A DNA stretch of 64,000 nt, taken from Planctomycetota bacterium (GTDB lineage Bacteria > Planctomycetota > SZUA-567 > H5-PLA8). The stretch is taken from the NCBI GenBank assembly GCA_027493525.1, contig JAOSKN010000001.1, positions 248,001-312,000 of the forward strand, in the 5' to 3' direction. Below the pieces are notes generated by a model. That model saw only the letters and a list, made by a program, of their open reading frames with translations. It made no database searches and had not been told where the DNA came from. The position numbers and the translations under genes are program-made. Below, one piece after another: positions 26,465 to 35,368 of this stretch; position 1 is the first letter of the stretch; each line of letters starts with the position of its first letter.

Positions 26465-26492
26465 GGAACCCGGAACTCGGAACCCGGAACTG
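26465..26492. repeat. Heptamer chain GGAACCC/GGAACTC
   Basis: Four 7-bp units in register: GGAACCC, GGAACTC, GGAACCC, GGAACTG. It lies directly after the 112-bp tandem array. Confidence 0.8.
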
Positions 26493-26538
26493 GAGTTCTC
26501 TTCCCCCATCTAGACATTCGACCACTTTAGGGTAATGT

Positions 26539-26556
26539 TTGCTCCACGTGGAGCAA
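26539..26556. other. parS-like palindrome, copy 1
   Basis: A perfect 18-bp palindrome, TTGCTCCACGTGGAGCAA. Its 14-bp core GCTCCACGTGGAGC differs from the ParB-site consensus GTTNCACGTGNAAC at one symmetric position in each half. The centre is at 26547/26548. Confidence 0.5.
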
Positions 26557-26617
26557 TTTTCCGGTATGTTAATTCCGAGTTCTGAGGGCCGAGCCGGGCC
26601 GTCAACCCTACTCTAGA

Positions 26618-26640
26618 GCACAGCGTGCAACATTTTTCAG
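26618..26640 (+). repeat. GCACAGCGTGCAACATTTTTCAG motif, copy 1
   Basis: First of three nearly identical 23-bp copies that alternate with the parS-like palindromes (others at 26790 and 26939). The conserved part is CACAGCGTGCAACATTTT. Confidence 0.75.
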
Positions 26641-26694
26641 GTTCCTGAACCGGCCTCCTCAAAAACCGGAATCCGCGCCCTTCATTTTAGGGTT

Positions 26695-26720
26695 CCAATT
26701 GCTCCACGTGGAGCAATTGG
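26695..26720. other. parS-like palindrome, copy 2 (26 bp perfect)
   Basis: The same core as copy 1, extended to a perfect 26-bp palindrome whose half is CCAATTGCTCCAC. The centre is 160 bp from that of copy 1. Confidence 0.5.
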
Positions 26721-26735
26721 CCGTTACGGCAGGTT

Positions 26736-26770
26736 CGAGGTGCGAGTTCCGAGTTCCGAGTTCCGGAAGA
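26736..26770. repeat. Heptamer chain CGAGTTC
   Basis: Five units in 7-bp register: CGAGGTG, CGAGTTC, CGAGTTC, CGAGTTC, CGGAAGA. It sits between parS-like copies 2 and 3. Confidence 0.8.
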
Positions 26771-26789
26771 ATAGCTCGACGCAATCGAC

Positions 26790-26812
26790 GCACAGCGTGC
26801 AACATTTTTCAG
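26790..26812 (+). repeat. GCACAGCGTGCAACATTTTTCAG motif, copy 2
   Basis: Identical to copy 1 over all 23 bp, located 172 bp downstream of it. Confidence 0.75.
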
Positions 26813-26857
26813 CTCCCGGAACATCCCTCGTCCAAACCCCCGCCCTTAGGGCTCCGT

Positions 26858-26875
26858 TTGCTCCACGTGGAGCAA
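26858..26875. other. parS-like palindrome, copy 3
   Basis: A perfect 18-bp palindrome with the same TTGCTCCAC half as copy 1; the centre is 159 bp from copy 2. The near-constant spacing and the shared flanks (TTACGGCAGGT after copies 2 and 3) show that the array arose by duplication of a ~160-bp unit. Confidence 0.5.
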
Positions 26876-26889
26876 TGGGGCATTACGGC

Positions 26890-26917
26890 AGGTGCGAGGT
26901 GCGAGGTTCGAGAGAAA
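26890..26917. repeat. Heptamer chain AGGTGCG
   Basis: Units AGGTGCG, AGGTGCG, AGGTTCG, AGAGAAA in 7-bp register, directly after parS-like copy 3. Confidence 0.7.
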
Positions 26918-26938
26918 AGGAAGGAGGAACTAGTAGAC

Positions 26939-26961
26939 GCACAGCGTGCAACATTTTACAG
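26939..26961 (+). repeat. GCACAGCGTGCAACATTTTACAG motif, copy 3
   Basis: Third copy, one base different from copies 1 and 2. A degenerate fourth copy (GGTGCATCATTTTTAAG) is visible near 27064. Confidence 0.7.
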
Positions 26962-27290
26962 GGCTCTGAGTGGGCGGGCGAGACGCCCGCGATACAGCCC
27001 GCCGGAGGCCGGCGCTACACCCGGAGTCCGGCGCCCGGTTCCCGGCCCCCGCTTCCCGCACCACGGTGCATCATTTTTAAGCCTCTGCGCAGACTTGGAA
27101 CCGAGTCTGGCCATGGGCGCAAGGCGTTGGTTGGATGGAACTAATAGGCGCGCGGGCGAGACGCCCTTGGTACGGATCGAAGCAAGAGTCGGCGGGAGGT
27201 CCACTCGCCTCCGTGGGCGAAGTGCGCGTGATGCCGGAACTCGTGGTGCGCGAGAGCACGGCGGACTTCGCAGGTTAATCGGCGCCGCGA
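26962..27290. other. End of the repeat field, no gene
   Basis: This 330-bp stretch contains the GCGGGCG-AGA-CGCCCGC palindrome (26974-26990), a related GCGCGGGCGAGACGCCC near 27149 and GCCGGAGGCCGGCGCTAC-type words. No protein gene with a ribosome binding site was seen. Confidence 0.5.
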
Positions 27291-28073
27291 TCAGTCCTCC
27301 AATTCCACCCGCATCCAGTACGTGCGGCTCGCGCCGGGCGGCACCTCGTCGCGCCGCTCGGTGTTGACCGTGTTGTTCGGCCCCCAGAACGGCTCGAGGC
27401 AGATGAAGTCCTTGCCCGGCTGCGACCAGACCTGCAAGTGCCGCATGCGCGGCTCGAAGGAGAGCGACATGCGCCCGAGGCCGGGGATGGCAAAGTGCGC
27501 GCGGCCCGAAGCCGGCGCGACCACGCCAAAGTCGAACTCGACGTCGTTGCCGAGCTTGTCACCGGATATCCCAGGCACGTCGCCCTTGACTTCGGGTTTC
27601 TGCGGACCCGGGCAGCAGAAGTACGGATGCCAGCCCGGCGAGACCGGCAGGGGCTTCTCGCCGGTGTTGGCGACGTGCATCTCGATCTGCATGCCCCGCG
27701 GGAGCGCCCAGACGGACTGCTCGGCGACGAACCCGTACGGGTAGACCGCGCGCGTCTCGGCGCTGGCTTCCAGGCGCATGCGCACGCGCGAGGCGTTTTG
27801 TTCGCGAACCGGCCAGGCGCTGTTGCGCCCGAAGCCGTGCTGCTTCATCTCGGTGCCGGCAGGCTTGAAGATGCCGCCGTCGAGCTTGCCTGCGTACGGA
27901 AAGAGCGTCGGCACGCCGCCGCGGACATTCTTCGAGGGATCCTCGAGCGTGGCGCGGTCGAGGTACAAGACTTCCTTACCGCCCACCGTCAGCCCCGTCA
28001 CGATCGCCCCGCGCGCCGGCGCGACGCGAACCTCGGTCTTATCGCAGTGCAGCTTGACGGTTTCCTGGCTCAT
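27291..28073 (-). CDS. Aldose 1-epimerase / D-hexose-6-phosphate mutarotase-like protein
   Basis: This 260-residue galactose-mutarotase-fold protein should interconvert the anomers of a sugar or sugar phosphate. AAAGGAG lies upstream of the ATG. Family features are the FPYAGKLDGG segment, KQHGFGRNSAW near 80, SPGWHPYFCCPG near 145 (catalytic-type His), and the Glu in ICLEPFWGPNNT near 226. There is no signal peptide, so it acts in the cytoplasm. The upstream region carries a heptamer chain. Substrate specificity within the family cannot be read from sequence alone. Confidence 0.87.
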   Translation of the reverse strand: MSQETVKLHCDKTEVRVAPARGAIVTGLTVGGKEVLYLDRATLEDPSKNVRGGVPTLFPYAGKLDGGIFKPAGTEMKQHGFGRNSAWPVREQNASRVRMRLEASAETRAVYPYGFVAEQSVWALPRGMQIEMHVANTGEKPLPVSPGWHPYFCCPGPQKPEVKGDVPGISGDKLGNDVEFDFGVVAPASGRAHFAIPGLGRMSLSFEPRMRHLQVWSQPGKDFICLEPFWGPNNTVNTERRDEVPPGASRTYWMRVELED

Positions 28074-28110
28074 GAGGGCTCTCCTTTAGAAGAACCTTGT
28101 TGGGGGGTAA

Positions 28111-28149
28111 GAACAGTACGTGAACAGTAAACAGTGAACAGTGAACAGC
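28111..28149. repeat. Heptamer chain GAACAGT
   Basis: Units GAACAGT (28111), GAACAGT (28122), AAACAGT, GAACAGT, GAACAGC follow in 7-bp steps after a 4-bp slip. It lies ~35 bp upstream of the epimerase start. The unit is the complement of that before apt (14599-14633). Confidence 0.8.
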
Positions 28150-28410
28150 AACCATGATTCATGGGCCGTTACCGATCCCTGTTACCGTTCAAGCTGCCCG
28201 GGGCACCCTACCGCCGCCTGGAGCAGGCGCAAAGTCCCTTTGCCGCACGCCAACGCCATTCACCAAGTGCAATGAACACGCGAGCGAGTGGAATCAACCG
28301 CGCCTACCGTTGACGCCTCGGGTGAAAAATCAGAGAGTACCTGTGGCTGGCGCGGGAGACGGGACGCCGGCCCCCTTCCCAGGTTCCGGCACACGACGAG
28401 GACACCGCGC
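28150..28410. other. Divergent spacer between the epimerase and glyA
   Basis: Promoters for both divergent genes should lie here. GAGGA sits about 8 nt before the glyA ATG. I looked for THF, ZTP, glycine and SAM riboswitch cores and could not support any. Confidence 0.4.
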
Positions 28411-29733
28411 ATGACCACCCCCCTGGAGCAGGTCGATCCCCAGATTGCCGAGGTCCTGCGCGACGAACTGCGCCGGCAGCACAACCAGCTCGAGATGATC
28501 GCCAGCGAGAATTACACTTCGCGCGCGGTGCTGGAAGCGACCGGCTCGGTCCTGACCAACAAGTACGCCGAAGGGTATCCGGGGAAGCGCTACTACAACG
28601 GCTGCGAGGTCGTGGACGTGGCCGAGGACCTGGCGCGCGACCGCGCGAAGGAACTCTTCGGGGCCGTCTACGCCAACGTCCAGCCGCACAGCGGCTCGCA
28701 GGCCAACACGGCGGTCTACTTCACCTTCCTGCAGCCCGGCGTGACGGTGATGGGGATGGACCTCTCCCACGGCGGACACCTGACGCACGGCAGCCCCAAG
28801 AACTTCTCGGGGATGCTCTACCATTTCGTCGCGTACGGCGTGAACGAGCGGACCGGCCGGCTGGATTACGAGCAGGCCGCCAAGCTCGCGCGCGAACATA
28901 AGCCCAAGATGATCACGGTGGGCGCCAGCGCCTATCCGCGCGCCATCGACTACGCGAAGTTCCGCGAGATCGCCGACGAGGTGGGCGCGTTCCTCTTCGC
29001 CGACATCGCCCACCCGGCAGGGCTGATCGCCGCCGGCCTCCTGCCCAGCCCGGTCCCGCACGCCCACGTGGTCACGACCACCACGCACAAGACCCTGCGC
29101 GGTCCGCGCGGCGGGCTGATCCTGATGGGCCGGGACTTCGAGAACCCCTTCGGCAAGACGGCGGCCAAGAGCGGGCGCACGCTGACGATGTCGGAACTCC
29201 TCGACAGCATGGTGATCCCGGGCATCCAGGGCGGCCCGCTGATGCACGTCATCGCGGCGAAGGCCGTGGGCTTCCGCGAGGCGCTCCAACCGGCGTTCAA
29301 GGCCTACGCGCAGCAGGTGATCGTGAACGCGAAGGCGCTGGCCGAGGAACTGGTCTCCCGCGGGCTGAACCTGGTCAGCGGCGGTACCGACAACCACCTG
29401 ATCCTGCTCGAACTGCGCGAGCACAAGCTCAGCGGCAAGCAGGCCAGCGACCTGCTGGAGCGGCTCGGGATCACGGTGAACGCGAACCTGATTCCCAACG
29501 ATCCGCGCCCGCCGCTCCAGACCAGCGGGATCCGCATGGGCTCCCCGGCGCTTACCACGCGCGGCATGGGCGCCGAAGAGTTCCGCCGCATCGGCCGGAT
29601 CGTCGCCGAGGCGCTGGCCGCGCCCGACGACAAGGCCGTGCGCAAGCGCCTGCGCGGCGAGACGCAGGAACTCGCCGACGCCTTCCCCGTCTATGCCGAC
29701 TTACAGGCGCAGGTCGAAGCGCGGAGCCGGTAA
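28411..29733 (+). CDS. glyA: Serine hydroxymethyltransferase
   Basis: This 440-residue PLP enzyme interconverts serine and glycine with tetrahydrofolate and supplies one-carbon units. The start at 28411 matches the family N-terminus ([20 protein letters not shown]); the frame extends upstream but without homology. The PLP lysine is K227 in [14 protein letters not shown]. Other signatures are [56 protein letters not shown] and [10 protein letters not shown]. Length is slightly above the usual ~415-420 residues. Its stop is 15 bp from that of the convergent response regulator. Confidence 0.96.
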   Translation: MTTPLEQVDPQIAEVLRDELRRQHNQLEMIASENYTSRAVLEATGSVLTNKYAEGYPGKRYYNGCEVVDVAEDLARDRAKELFGAVYANVQPHSGSQANTAVYFTFLQPGVTVMGMDLSHGGHLTHGSPKNFSGMLYHFVAYGVNERTGRLDYEQAAKLAREHKPKMITVGASAYPRAIDYAKFREIADEVGAFLFADIAHPAGLIAAGLLPSPVPHAHVVTTTTHKTLRGPRGGLILMGRDFENPFGKTAAKSGRTLTMSELLDSMVIPGIQGGPLMHVIAAKAVGFREALQPAFKAYAQQVIVNAKALAEELVSRGLNLVSGGTDNHLILLELREHKLSGKQASDLLERLGITVNANLIPNDPRPPLQTSGIRMGSPALTTRGMGAEEFRRIGRIVAEALAAPDDKAVRKRLRGETQELADAFPVYADLQAQVEARSR

Positions 29734-29748
29734 GCTATCCGCGGACTT

Positions 29749-30273
29749 TCAAGCCGTTTCCGTCGCCCAGGACGACTCGTGCCAGCTCAGCTTCATGGCC
29801 TCCTCTTCGTCGCGCTGGCGTTCGCCTTCCATCTTCAGCGCCTCCAGGTAGACCCAGCGCCGGCGGGACGGGTCGGCGACGCGCGGCATGTTGGCGATGG
29901 CGGCGATCTTCAGGCGCAGCTCGGCCAGCGGCGCGGGTTTGGGCAGGAAGTCGTAGGCGCCGGCCTCAAGGGCGGACATCGCGACCCCGTCGTCTTCGGT
30001 GGCGCTGAGGAACAGCACGGGGATATCGCGGGTTCCGGGGTTTGCCTGCAGAAACTTGCAGGCGGAGACGCCGTCGAGATTGGGCATGTGCACGTCCATC
30101 AGGATCACGCCCACGCCGAAGCGGGCCTTGCGCAGGGCCTCCTTCCCGTCCCGCGCGAGGAGCACGGGGTAGCCGTCGTCTTCGAGCATGGAGCGCAGGA
30201 TCTCGCGGTTGTCGTCTTCGTCGTCCACGACCAGGACCGCGGGTTTGAGTTCGATACCGTCATCGGCGAACAT
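29749..30273 (-). CDS. Single-domain response regulator with C-terminal WxYLEALK helix
   Basis: The ATG at 30273 is chosen because GGGAGGA precedes it and MFADDGIELKPAVLVVDDE fits a receiver N-terminus; 174 residues. The acidic pair, phospho-acceptor D60 (VILMDVHMP) and the KP motif (FLPKPAP) are present. No DNA-binding or enzymatic output follows; instead there is a ~45-residue charged helix containing RWVYLEALK. An almost identical architecture occurs at 57736-58245. It lies 38 bp downstream of the double-REC gene on the same strand, so the two are probably one operon. It could relay phosphate or sequester a kinase. Confidence 0.88.
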   Translation of the reverse strand: MFADDGIELKPAVLVVDDEDDNREILRSMLEDDGYPVLLARDGKEALRKARFGVGVILMDVHMPNLDGVSACKFLQANPGTRDIPVLFLSATEDDGVAMSALEAGAYDFLPKPAPLAELRLKIAAIANMPRVADPSRRRWVYLEALKMEGERQRDEEEAMKLSWHESSWATETA

Positions 30274-30311
30274 GGCGTGGTCCTCCCCTCCGCTTCGGAT
30301 TCGAATCCGAC

Positions 30312-31157
30312 TCAGGCCGTGCATTCCATATTCGCGCCCGAGGTCACGCCCAGCAGCCCGCAGGCCAGGTCGGTGAGCGACTCGGGTTCGAAGGGCTTGT
30401 TCACGATGCCCTTGACCTCGGGGTGCTGCTCGTAGCGGGCCATGGTGAGCCCGTCGCCGTACCCGGTGACCATCAGGATCGGCGGCATAGCCTCCTTGCT
30501 CATGCGCGCCTCGAGCTGCTCGATCAGGTCGTCGGCGATGTCCTCTTCCAGCGCGTAGTCGAGGAGCATCAGGTCGAAGTTCGTCTTCTGGCACAGCTCC
30601 AGCGCCGTCTCCACGGTCGCCGCCGCGCGCACCTGGAACCCCACCGCCTCGAAGGCGAAGGAGAGCAGGTCGCGGATGTCCGGATCGTCGTCCACCACCA
30701 GGACCTTCTTCATCTTCATCACGCAGGTCTTCAGCAGCGGCTGCTCCGGCGGGATGTCAAAAGGGTCGCCGGCCAGGATCGAGTCCACGCACGCGCAGAG
30801 GTCGTCCAGGTCGACCGGCTTGAACAGGATTTCCTTGACGTTCACCATGCGGCGGACCGCGCGGACTTCCTCGTCTTCCTCGTCCATGCCCGTGATCACC
30901 ACCACCGGCACCTCCAGGCCCGTGATCCGCTCCTGCCCCACCGTGATCTCGTCGGCGCGCCGCAGGGCCGCGCTGCCGGAGCACTTGGGCAGGTTGAGGT
31001 CCGTGATCACCAGGTCGTAAGGGTGCGTCGCCAGTTCGGTTTCCAGCGCGCTGCCGTCGCCAACCGCCGTCACCTCGTACTTGGCGCCCAGGGCCGAAGC
31101 CAGCACCACCCGCAGCGAGCGATTGTCGTCTGCCAGAAGAATCCGTTTGCGTGCCAT
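30312..31157 (-). CDS. Tandem double-receiver response regulator
   Basis: This 281-residue protein consists of two REC domains. REC1 (4-130) has D53 as phospho-acceptor (LVITDLNLP) and K113 (LFKPV). REC2 (~150-275) has D200 (LMLLDYALE) and K254 (NKPFEP). There is no output domain. The second receiver begins with MKMKKVLVVDDD. GGGAGGAC precedes the ATG. It heads a leftward operon with a single-REC protein, divergent from the NtrC-type activator. Two receivers suggest integration of two kinases or a phosphorelay sink. Confidence 0.88.
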   Translation of the reverse strand: MARKRILLADDNRSLRVVLASALGAKYEVTAVGDGSALETELATHPYDLVITDLNLPKCSGSAALRRADEITVGQERITGLEVPVVVITGMDEEDEEVRAVRRMVNVKEILFKPVDLDDLCACVDSILAGDPFDIPPEQPLLKTCVMKMKKVLVVDDDPDIRDLLSFAFEAVGFQVRAAATVETALELCQKTNFDLMLLDYALEEDIADDLIEQLEARMSKEAMPPILMVTGYGDGLTMARYEQHPEVKGIVNKPFEPESLTDLACGLLGVTSGANMECTA

Positions 31158-31564
31158 GGTCCGTCCTCCCGTATTCGTTTCCGTAATGCCCGGTCCCCCA
31201 TGAATGGTGTTATCAACCCCAGTGCCAAAGCACTAAATTTTTAACGTGTTAATCTGAAATGAGTTGCACATGAGTTCCCGATTTGCCCCCGTTCGGGATT
31301 CAGGACGAACCAGCCTCGGAGCACTTGTTCGTCCAACTTACAGGATTTAATGAGAGGAGATGACCAGCCATTCACCAGCATAAACCCGCAATAGCTCCAA
31401 ACTTCCCCTCCTTTCCTTGGGTCCACCTTGTTCCAAGGCAGATACTACTTGGTCTCTTGGCTTGGATAAGCTATGCTGCACCTTGGTCATGTGTTTCTGA
31501 TGTTTCTCCTACTTTGACCGGCTATTAAGGAATTCGACGTCCCTAGAGGAGTTCGATCAGCCCG
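31158..31564. other. Divergent regulatory spacer of the signalling island
   Basis: This 407-bp gap separates the double-REC gene and the NtrC-type gene and is AT-richer than its surroundings. TTAAC-GT-GTTAA (31241-31252) is a short inverted repeat that could bind a regulator. No -24/-12 (sigma-54) promoter with the expected GG/GC spacing could be supported. No gene was seen. Confidence 0.4.
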
Positions 31565-32986
31565 ATGGGCACCCGATCCGACATCCTGGTTGTCGACGAC
31601 GACCGCGAAATCCTGAACCTTCAGGAATTGGCGCTGAAGATGTCCGGCCTGGAAGCCGAGCCGTTCAGCGATCCGAACCAGGCCTGGAAACACCTGCGGG
31701 AACACGGCGCGCGCCTGGTGGTGACCGACTGGGAAATGCCCGGCATGACGGGCATGGACCTGCTCTTCAAGACGCGCGGCCTCGCGGTGCCGCCTTACGT
31801 CATCATCCTGACGGGCCACGCAACCGTGAACCGAGTCGTGCAGGCGATGCAGGTCGGCGCCTTCTGCGTGCTCGAAAAGCCGTTCGATCCGAACGTGTAT
31901 CTGGAGATCGTCCAGAAAGCGCTGGAAGGCGGCGGGCGCCAGAGCGGGGGGATCCCGCTGCCCAAGGACGGCCCCGAGGTGGTCGTCTCGTCGCCGAAGA
32001 TGAAGCAAGTCTTCGAGACGGTCCGCTCCGCGGCGCGCACGGACAGCACCGTCCTGCTGCTGGGGGAGTCCGGCACGGGCAAGGAAGTGGTCGCCGACTA
32101 CCTGCATGCGTGCAGCGCGCGCGCCAAAGGCCCGCTGGTCAAGATCAACTGCGGCGCGCTGCCCGAGCACCTGCTGGAATCGGAACTCTTCGGGCACGAG
32201 AAAGGCGCGTTCACGGGGGCCGACCGCCGGCGCATCGGGCGGTTCGAGGAGGCCCACGGCGGCACGCTGTTCCTGGACGAAATCGGCGACCTGCCACAGG
32301 CGCTGCAGGTGAAGCTGCTGCGCGCGCTGCAGCAGCGCGTCATCGAGCGGCTCGGTTCGAGCCAGCCGGTGCCGGTGGATTTCCGCCTGATCAGCGCGAC
32401 GCACCAGGATATGGCCGCGGCCGTGCGGGCCGGCGAATTCCGGCAGGATCTGTATTACCGCATCAACGTCGTCCCGATCCGCATCCCCGCGCTGCGCGAG
32501 CGCCCCGAGGACATTCTGCCCCTGGCGGAGCACTTCTTCGCGGCCCTCAGCCGGCGGCTGGAGCAGGCGCCCAGCGGCATCGGCGAAGCGGCCCGGCGCA
32601 AGCTGGCCTCCTTCCCGTGGCCTGGGAACGTCCGCCAACTGCGCAACGCCATCGAATATGCGCTGGTCATGTGCGCCTCGGGTCCCATCGGGCCTCAGCA
32701 CCTGCCCGAGGAATTGCGCGCCAGCCCGGAAGCGCCCGAGGCAGTGGATGCGCAAGAAGCGCAGGTCTTCCAGGCAGTCGCCGCGAGCGGCGCCGCGCAC
32801 GGAACGCTCTCCTCCTCGCCCGGCGAGTCCGGCCTGCAGGAGACGCTCCGCGCGGTCGAGGCCAACCTGATCCGCGAGGCGCTCGAACGGCACGACTGGA
32901 ACGTCACCGAGGCCTTGAAGGAACTGAAAATCAGCCGCTCGGCCCTCTATGAGCGCATGAAACTCTACGGCATCAAGCGGCCCTGA
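31565..32986 (+). CDS. NtrC-family sigma-54-dependent response regulator
   Basis: The 473-residue protein has a receiver (5-120, D55 phospho-acceptor, K105), an AAA+ domain (~140-375) and a C-terminal Fis-type helix-turn-helix (~430-470, VTEALKELKISRSALYERMK). The AAA+ part has Walker A GESGTGKE (166-173), the sigma-54 loop GAFTGA (213-218), Walker B GGTLFLDEI (231-239) and the arginine-finger region ALRERPEDILPL. It should remodel sigma-54 polymerase at enhancer-controlled promoters when phosphorylated. The hybrid histidine kinase just downstream is the likely partner. The sigma-54 gene itself is not in the window. Confidence 0.94.
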   Translation: MGTRSDILVVDDDREILNLQELALKMSGLEAEPFSDPNQAWKHLREHGARLVVTDWEMPGMTGMDLLFKTRGLAVPPYVIILTGHATVNRVVQAMQVGAFCVLEKPFDPNVYLEIVQKALEGGGRQSGGIPLPKDGPEVVVSSPKMKQVFETVRSAARTDSTVLLLGESGTGKEVVADYLHACSARAKGPLVKINCGALPEHLLESELFGHEKGAFTGADRRRIGRFEEAHGGTLFLDEIGDLPQALQVKLLRALQQRVIERLGSSQPVPVDFRLISATHQDMAAAVRAGEFRQDLYYRINVVPIRIPALRERPEDILPLAEHFFAALSRRLEQAPSGIGEAARRKLASFPWPGNVRQLRNAIEYALVMCASGPIGPQHLPEELRASPEAPEAVDAQEAQVFQAVAASGAAHGTLSSSPGESGLQETLRAVEANLIREALERHDWNVTEALKELKISRSALYERMKLYGIKRP

Positions 32987-33011
32987 AGACCCGGCCCCGG
33001 AGTGAACCGCC

Positions 33012-34994
33012 ATGGGGCATTCGACACGCTTCCCTTCCGCGCGCCCGCTCGACGTGCTCCTCGTCGAGGACAGCGACACGGACGCGATATGGATCGAGCA
33101 TCTGTTCTCCCGCGCGCGCGACGGGGCCTACAAGCGCACCCGCGTCGGCGCCTTGAAGGAAGCCGCGGAGCTGGCCGACGCGCGGGCCTTCGACGTGGCC
33201 CTGCTGGACCTGAACCTTCCCGATAGCCACGGCGTGGAGACCCTGACGAGGCTGCGCGCGCGCGCGCCGAGCCTGCCCATCGTCGTCCTCACCGGAATCG
33301 ACGACGATCACCTCGTCGCGAATACCTTGGAACTCGGCGCCGAGGATTATCTCACCAAGGGCCACGTCAACGCCGAGATCCTGGAGCGCGCCATCCGCTA
33401 CGCGATTCATCGCATGCGCGCCGAGGAACTCCTGCGCCAGCGCGAAAAAAGAAGCCCGCACCGTCGCCGACAACGCCCCGGACCTGATTGCGCGCTTCGA
33501 CCGCGATTTGCGCCATACCTACGTCAATCGGCGTGTGGAAGACTTCACGGGCCTGAAGGCCGCCGAATTCCTGCATCGCACCAACGCCGAGCTGGGCTTC
33601 CCCTCTAGTCTCGTGCAGACCTGGGACCGTGCGCTCCACAAGGCCTTCCGCGACGGCCAGCCGGCGGAGCTGGAGTTCGAGCACGAATCGCCGCAGGGCC
33701 CGCGCGTCTACGAGGCGCGGTTGTTCCCCGAACCCGACGAGCGCGGCGAGGTCGTTTCCGTCCTGTGCTTCACGCGCGACGTCACGTCGCTCCGCAAGCT
33801 GGTCGCGGACCTGAAAGGCGCCGAGGAACAGCTCTTCGCCGCGCAGAAAATGGAAGCCATCGGGCAACTGGCCGGCGGCGTGGCCCACGACTTCAACAAC
33901 CTGATGACCATCGTCACCGGGTACGGCGCGCTGATGCTCAAGCAGATCCCCCAGGGCGATCCGAAGCGGGGGCGCTCGAGGCCATGCTCCGCGCCGGCGA
34001 CCGCGCCTCGGCGCTGACCCGCCAGCTCCTGGCCTTCAGCCGCCGCCAGGTGATCGTCCCGCGCGTCATGGACCTCAACGCCAGCGTCGAGGAAGCCCGC
34101 AAATCGATGAAACGCATGCTGCGCGAGGACATCGAGCTGAACGTCGCGCTGGCCCCCGAACTGTGGAAGGTCTACGTCGATCCGGTGCAACTCGAACAGA
34201 TCCTGATCAACCTCGTCGTTAACGCCCGCGACGCCATGCCCGAAGGCGGAGCGCTTACCATCGAAACTCGAAACGAGGCCTGGGACGCCGCCTACGTTAA
34301 GCAGCATCCCCCCGCCAAGCCCGGCAACCACGTCGTCCTGGCCATCGCCGACACCGGAGTCGGCATGGACGAAGCGACCCGCAAGCGCATCTTCGAGCCG
34401 TTCTTCTCGACCAAAGGTCCCGGCATGGGCGCCGGGCTGGGGCTCTCCACCGTTTATGGCATCGTGAAGCAGAACCAGGGCTACATCTGGGTCCGCTCGC
34501 AGCCGGGTTCCGGAACCACCTTCGAGGTCTGCTTCCCCGCTACGCAAGCCGAGGAAACGGCGCCGGCCGCCAAGCCGGCCGCTAAGCCGCACGCCGGCGG
34601 CCCCGAGACGATCCTGGTGGTCGAGGACGAGGAGTGGGTGCGCAACCTGATTCTCGAAATCCTGCGCGCGGAAGGCTACCAGACCCTTATCGCGCGCGAC
34701 GGCATGGACGCCCTGGAACAAGCGGCCCAGCACGCCGGCCCCATCCACCTGCTCGCCACGGACGTGGTGATGCCGCGCATGAACGGGAAAGAATTGGCCC
34801 GCAAACTGATCGAAACACGCAAGGAGCTCAAAGTCCTCTTCATCAGCGGCTACGCCGACAGCGTGCTCTACCACCACGGCGTGCTGGATCCCGGCATCCA
34901 ATTGCTGCAGAAGCCGTTCACGCCCGACGAACTGGCTGCGAAGGTGAGAGAGGTCCTGAAACCGCCGGATCGCGAGGCTCAAGCGCCCGCGTGA
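33012..34994 (+). pseudogene. Hybrid histidine kinase (REC-PAS-HisKA-HATPase-REC) interrupted by two frameshifts
   Basis: If two register changes are repaired, this is a ~660-residue cytoplasmic hybrid kinase. It has an N-terminal REC (LLVEDSDTD, LLDLNLP, YLTKG), a PAS domain (NAPDLIARFDRD ... YVNRRVEDFTG), HisKA with the phospho-acceptor in GGVAHDFNN, and a CA domain with N-box NLVVNARDAMP and G-boxes DTGVGMD and GAGLGLST. A C-terminal REC follows (VVEDEE, LLATDVVMP, QKPFTP). Register changes lie at a six-A run (33445-33450, one base too many) and at a five-G run (33968-33972, one base too few). All catalytic motifs are intact, so assembly indels are at least as likely as true decay. It follows the NtrC gene by 25 bp. 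Confidence 0.85.
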
Positions 34995-35368
34995 CTGGCC
35001 GACGCCGCGTATTCGAGTTGCCGGGACACCGTCTCGATCAGTTGATCCGGCGAAAAGGGCTTTTCGACGAGCGGGCAGTCCGGGCCGCTCGGGTCCGAGA
35101 TGCTGCTGCCGCTGATAAAGATGAAGCGCCGGCTCATGGCCGGCCAGCGCGCGCAGACCGTGCGATAAAATTCCGTGCCCTTCATGCCCGGCATGTCCTG
35201 GTCCGAAAGGATCAGGGCGAAGGCTTCGCCGCCATCCAACAGATCTAACGCCTCCGCACCGCTGTCGGCTTCCGCGACCCGAAAACCCGAACCCTCCAGG
35301 TAAATGCGGACCAAGCTGCGCAGGTCAGCCAAGTCGTCGACGATAAGAACACGGTGCTTGGAGTTCAC
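34979..35368 (-). CDS. Single-domain response regulator
   Basis: This 129-residue receiver-only protein (CheY-like) has the acidic pair in LIVDDLAD, phospho-acceptor D56 (LILSDQDMPG) and the KP lysine (VEKPFSPDQ). The last 16 bp overlap the 3' end of the convergent hybrid kinase gene. It probably takes part in the same phosphorelay. The AT-rich 280-bp region upstream (35369-35649) also precedes the Ig-repeat gene and holds promoters for both; nothing else was seen in it. Confidence 0.88.
   Translation of the reverse strand: MNSKHRVLIVDDLADLRSLVRIYLEGSGFRVAEADSGAEALDLLDGGEAFALILSDQDMPGMKGTEFYRTVCARWPAMSRRFIFISGSSISDPSGPDCPLVEKPFSPDQLIETVSRQLEYAASASHAGA

Noticed and set aside
26539..26875. parS-like palindromes as intrinsic terminators
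   Set aside because: Only the first copy is followed by a T run, and no gene ends nearby.
26699..27367. 222-codon open frame in the repeat field
   Set aside because: It runs through palindromes and heptamer chains, has no ribosome binding site, and its residues reflect the repeats.
28150..28410. Riboswitch upstream of glyA
   Set aside because: A CCGCCTGG-like segment recalls the ZTP motif, but the required upstream stem and conserved bases are missing. THF and glycine cores were not found either.
30296..30309. tRNA T-loop-like GGATTCGAATCC
   Set aside because: It is a 14-bp palindrome (CGGATTCGAATCCG) between two response regulator genes with no cloverleaf around it.
31158..31564. Sigma-54 promoter before the NtrC-type gene
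   Set aside because: No GG-N10-GC pair with the surrounding -24/-12 consensus could be supported.
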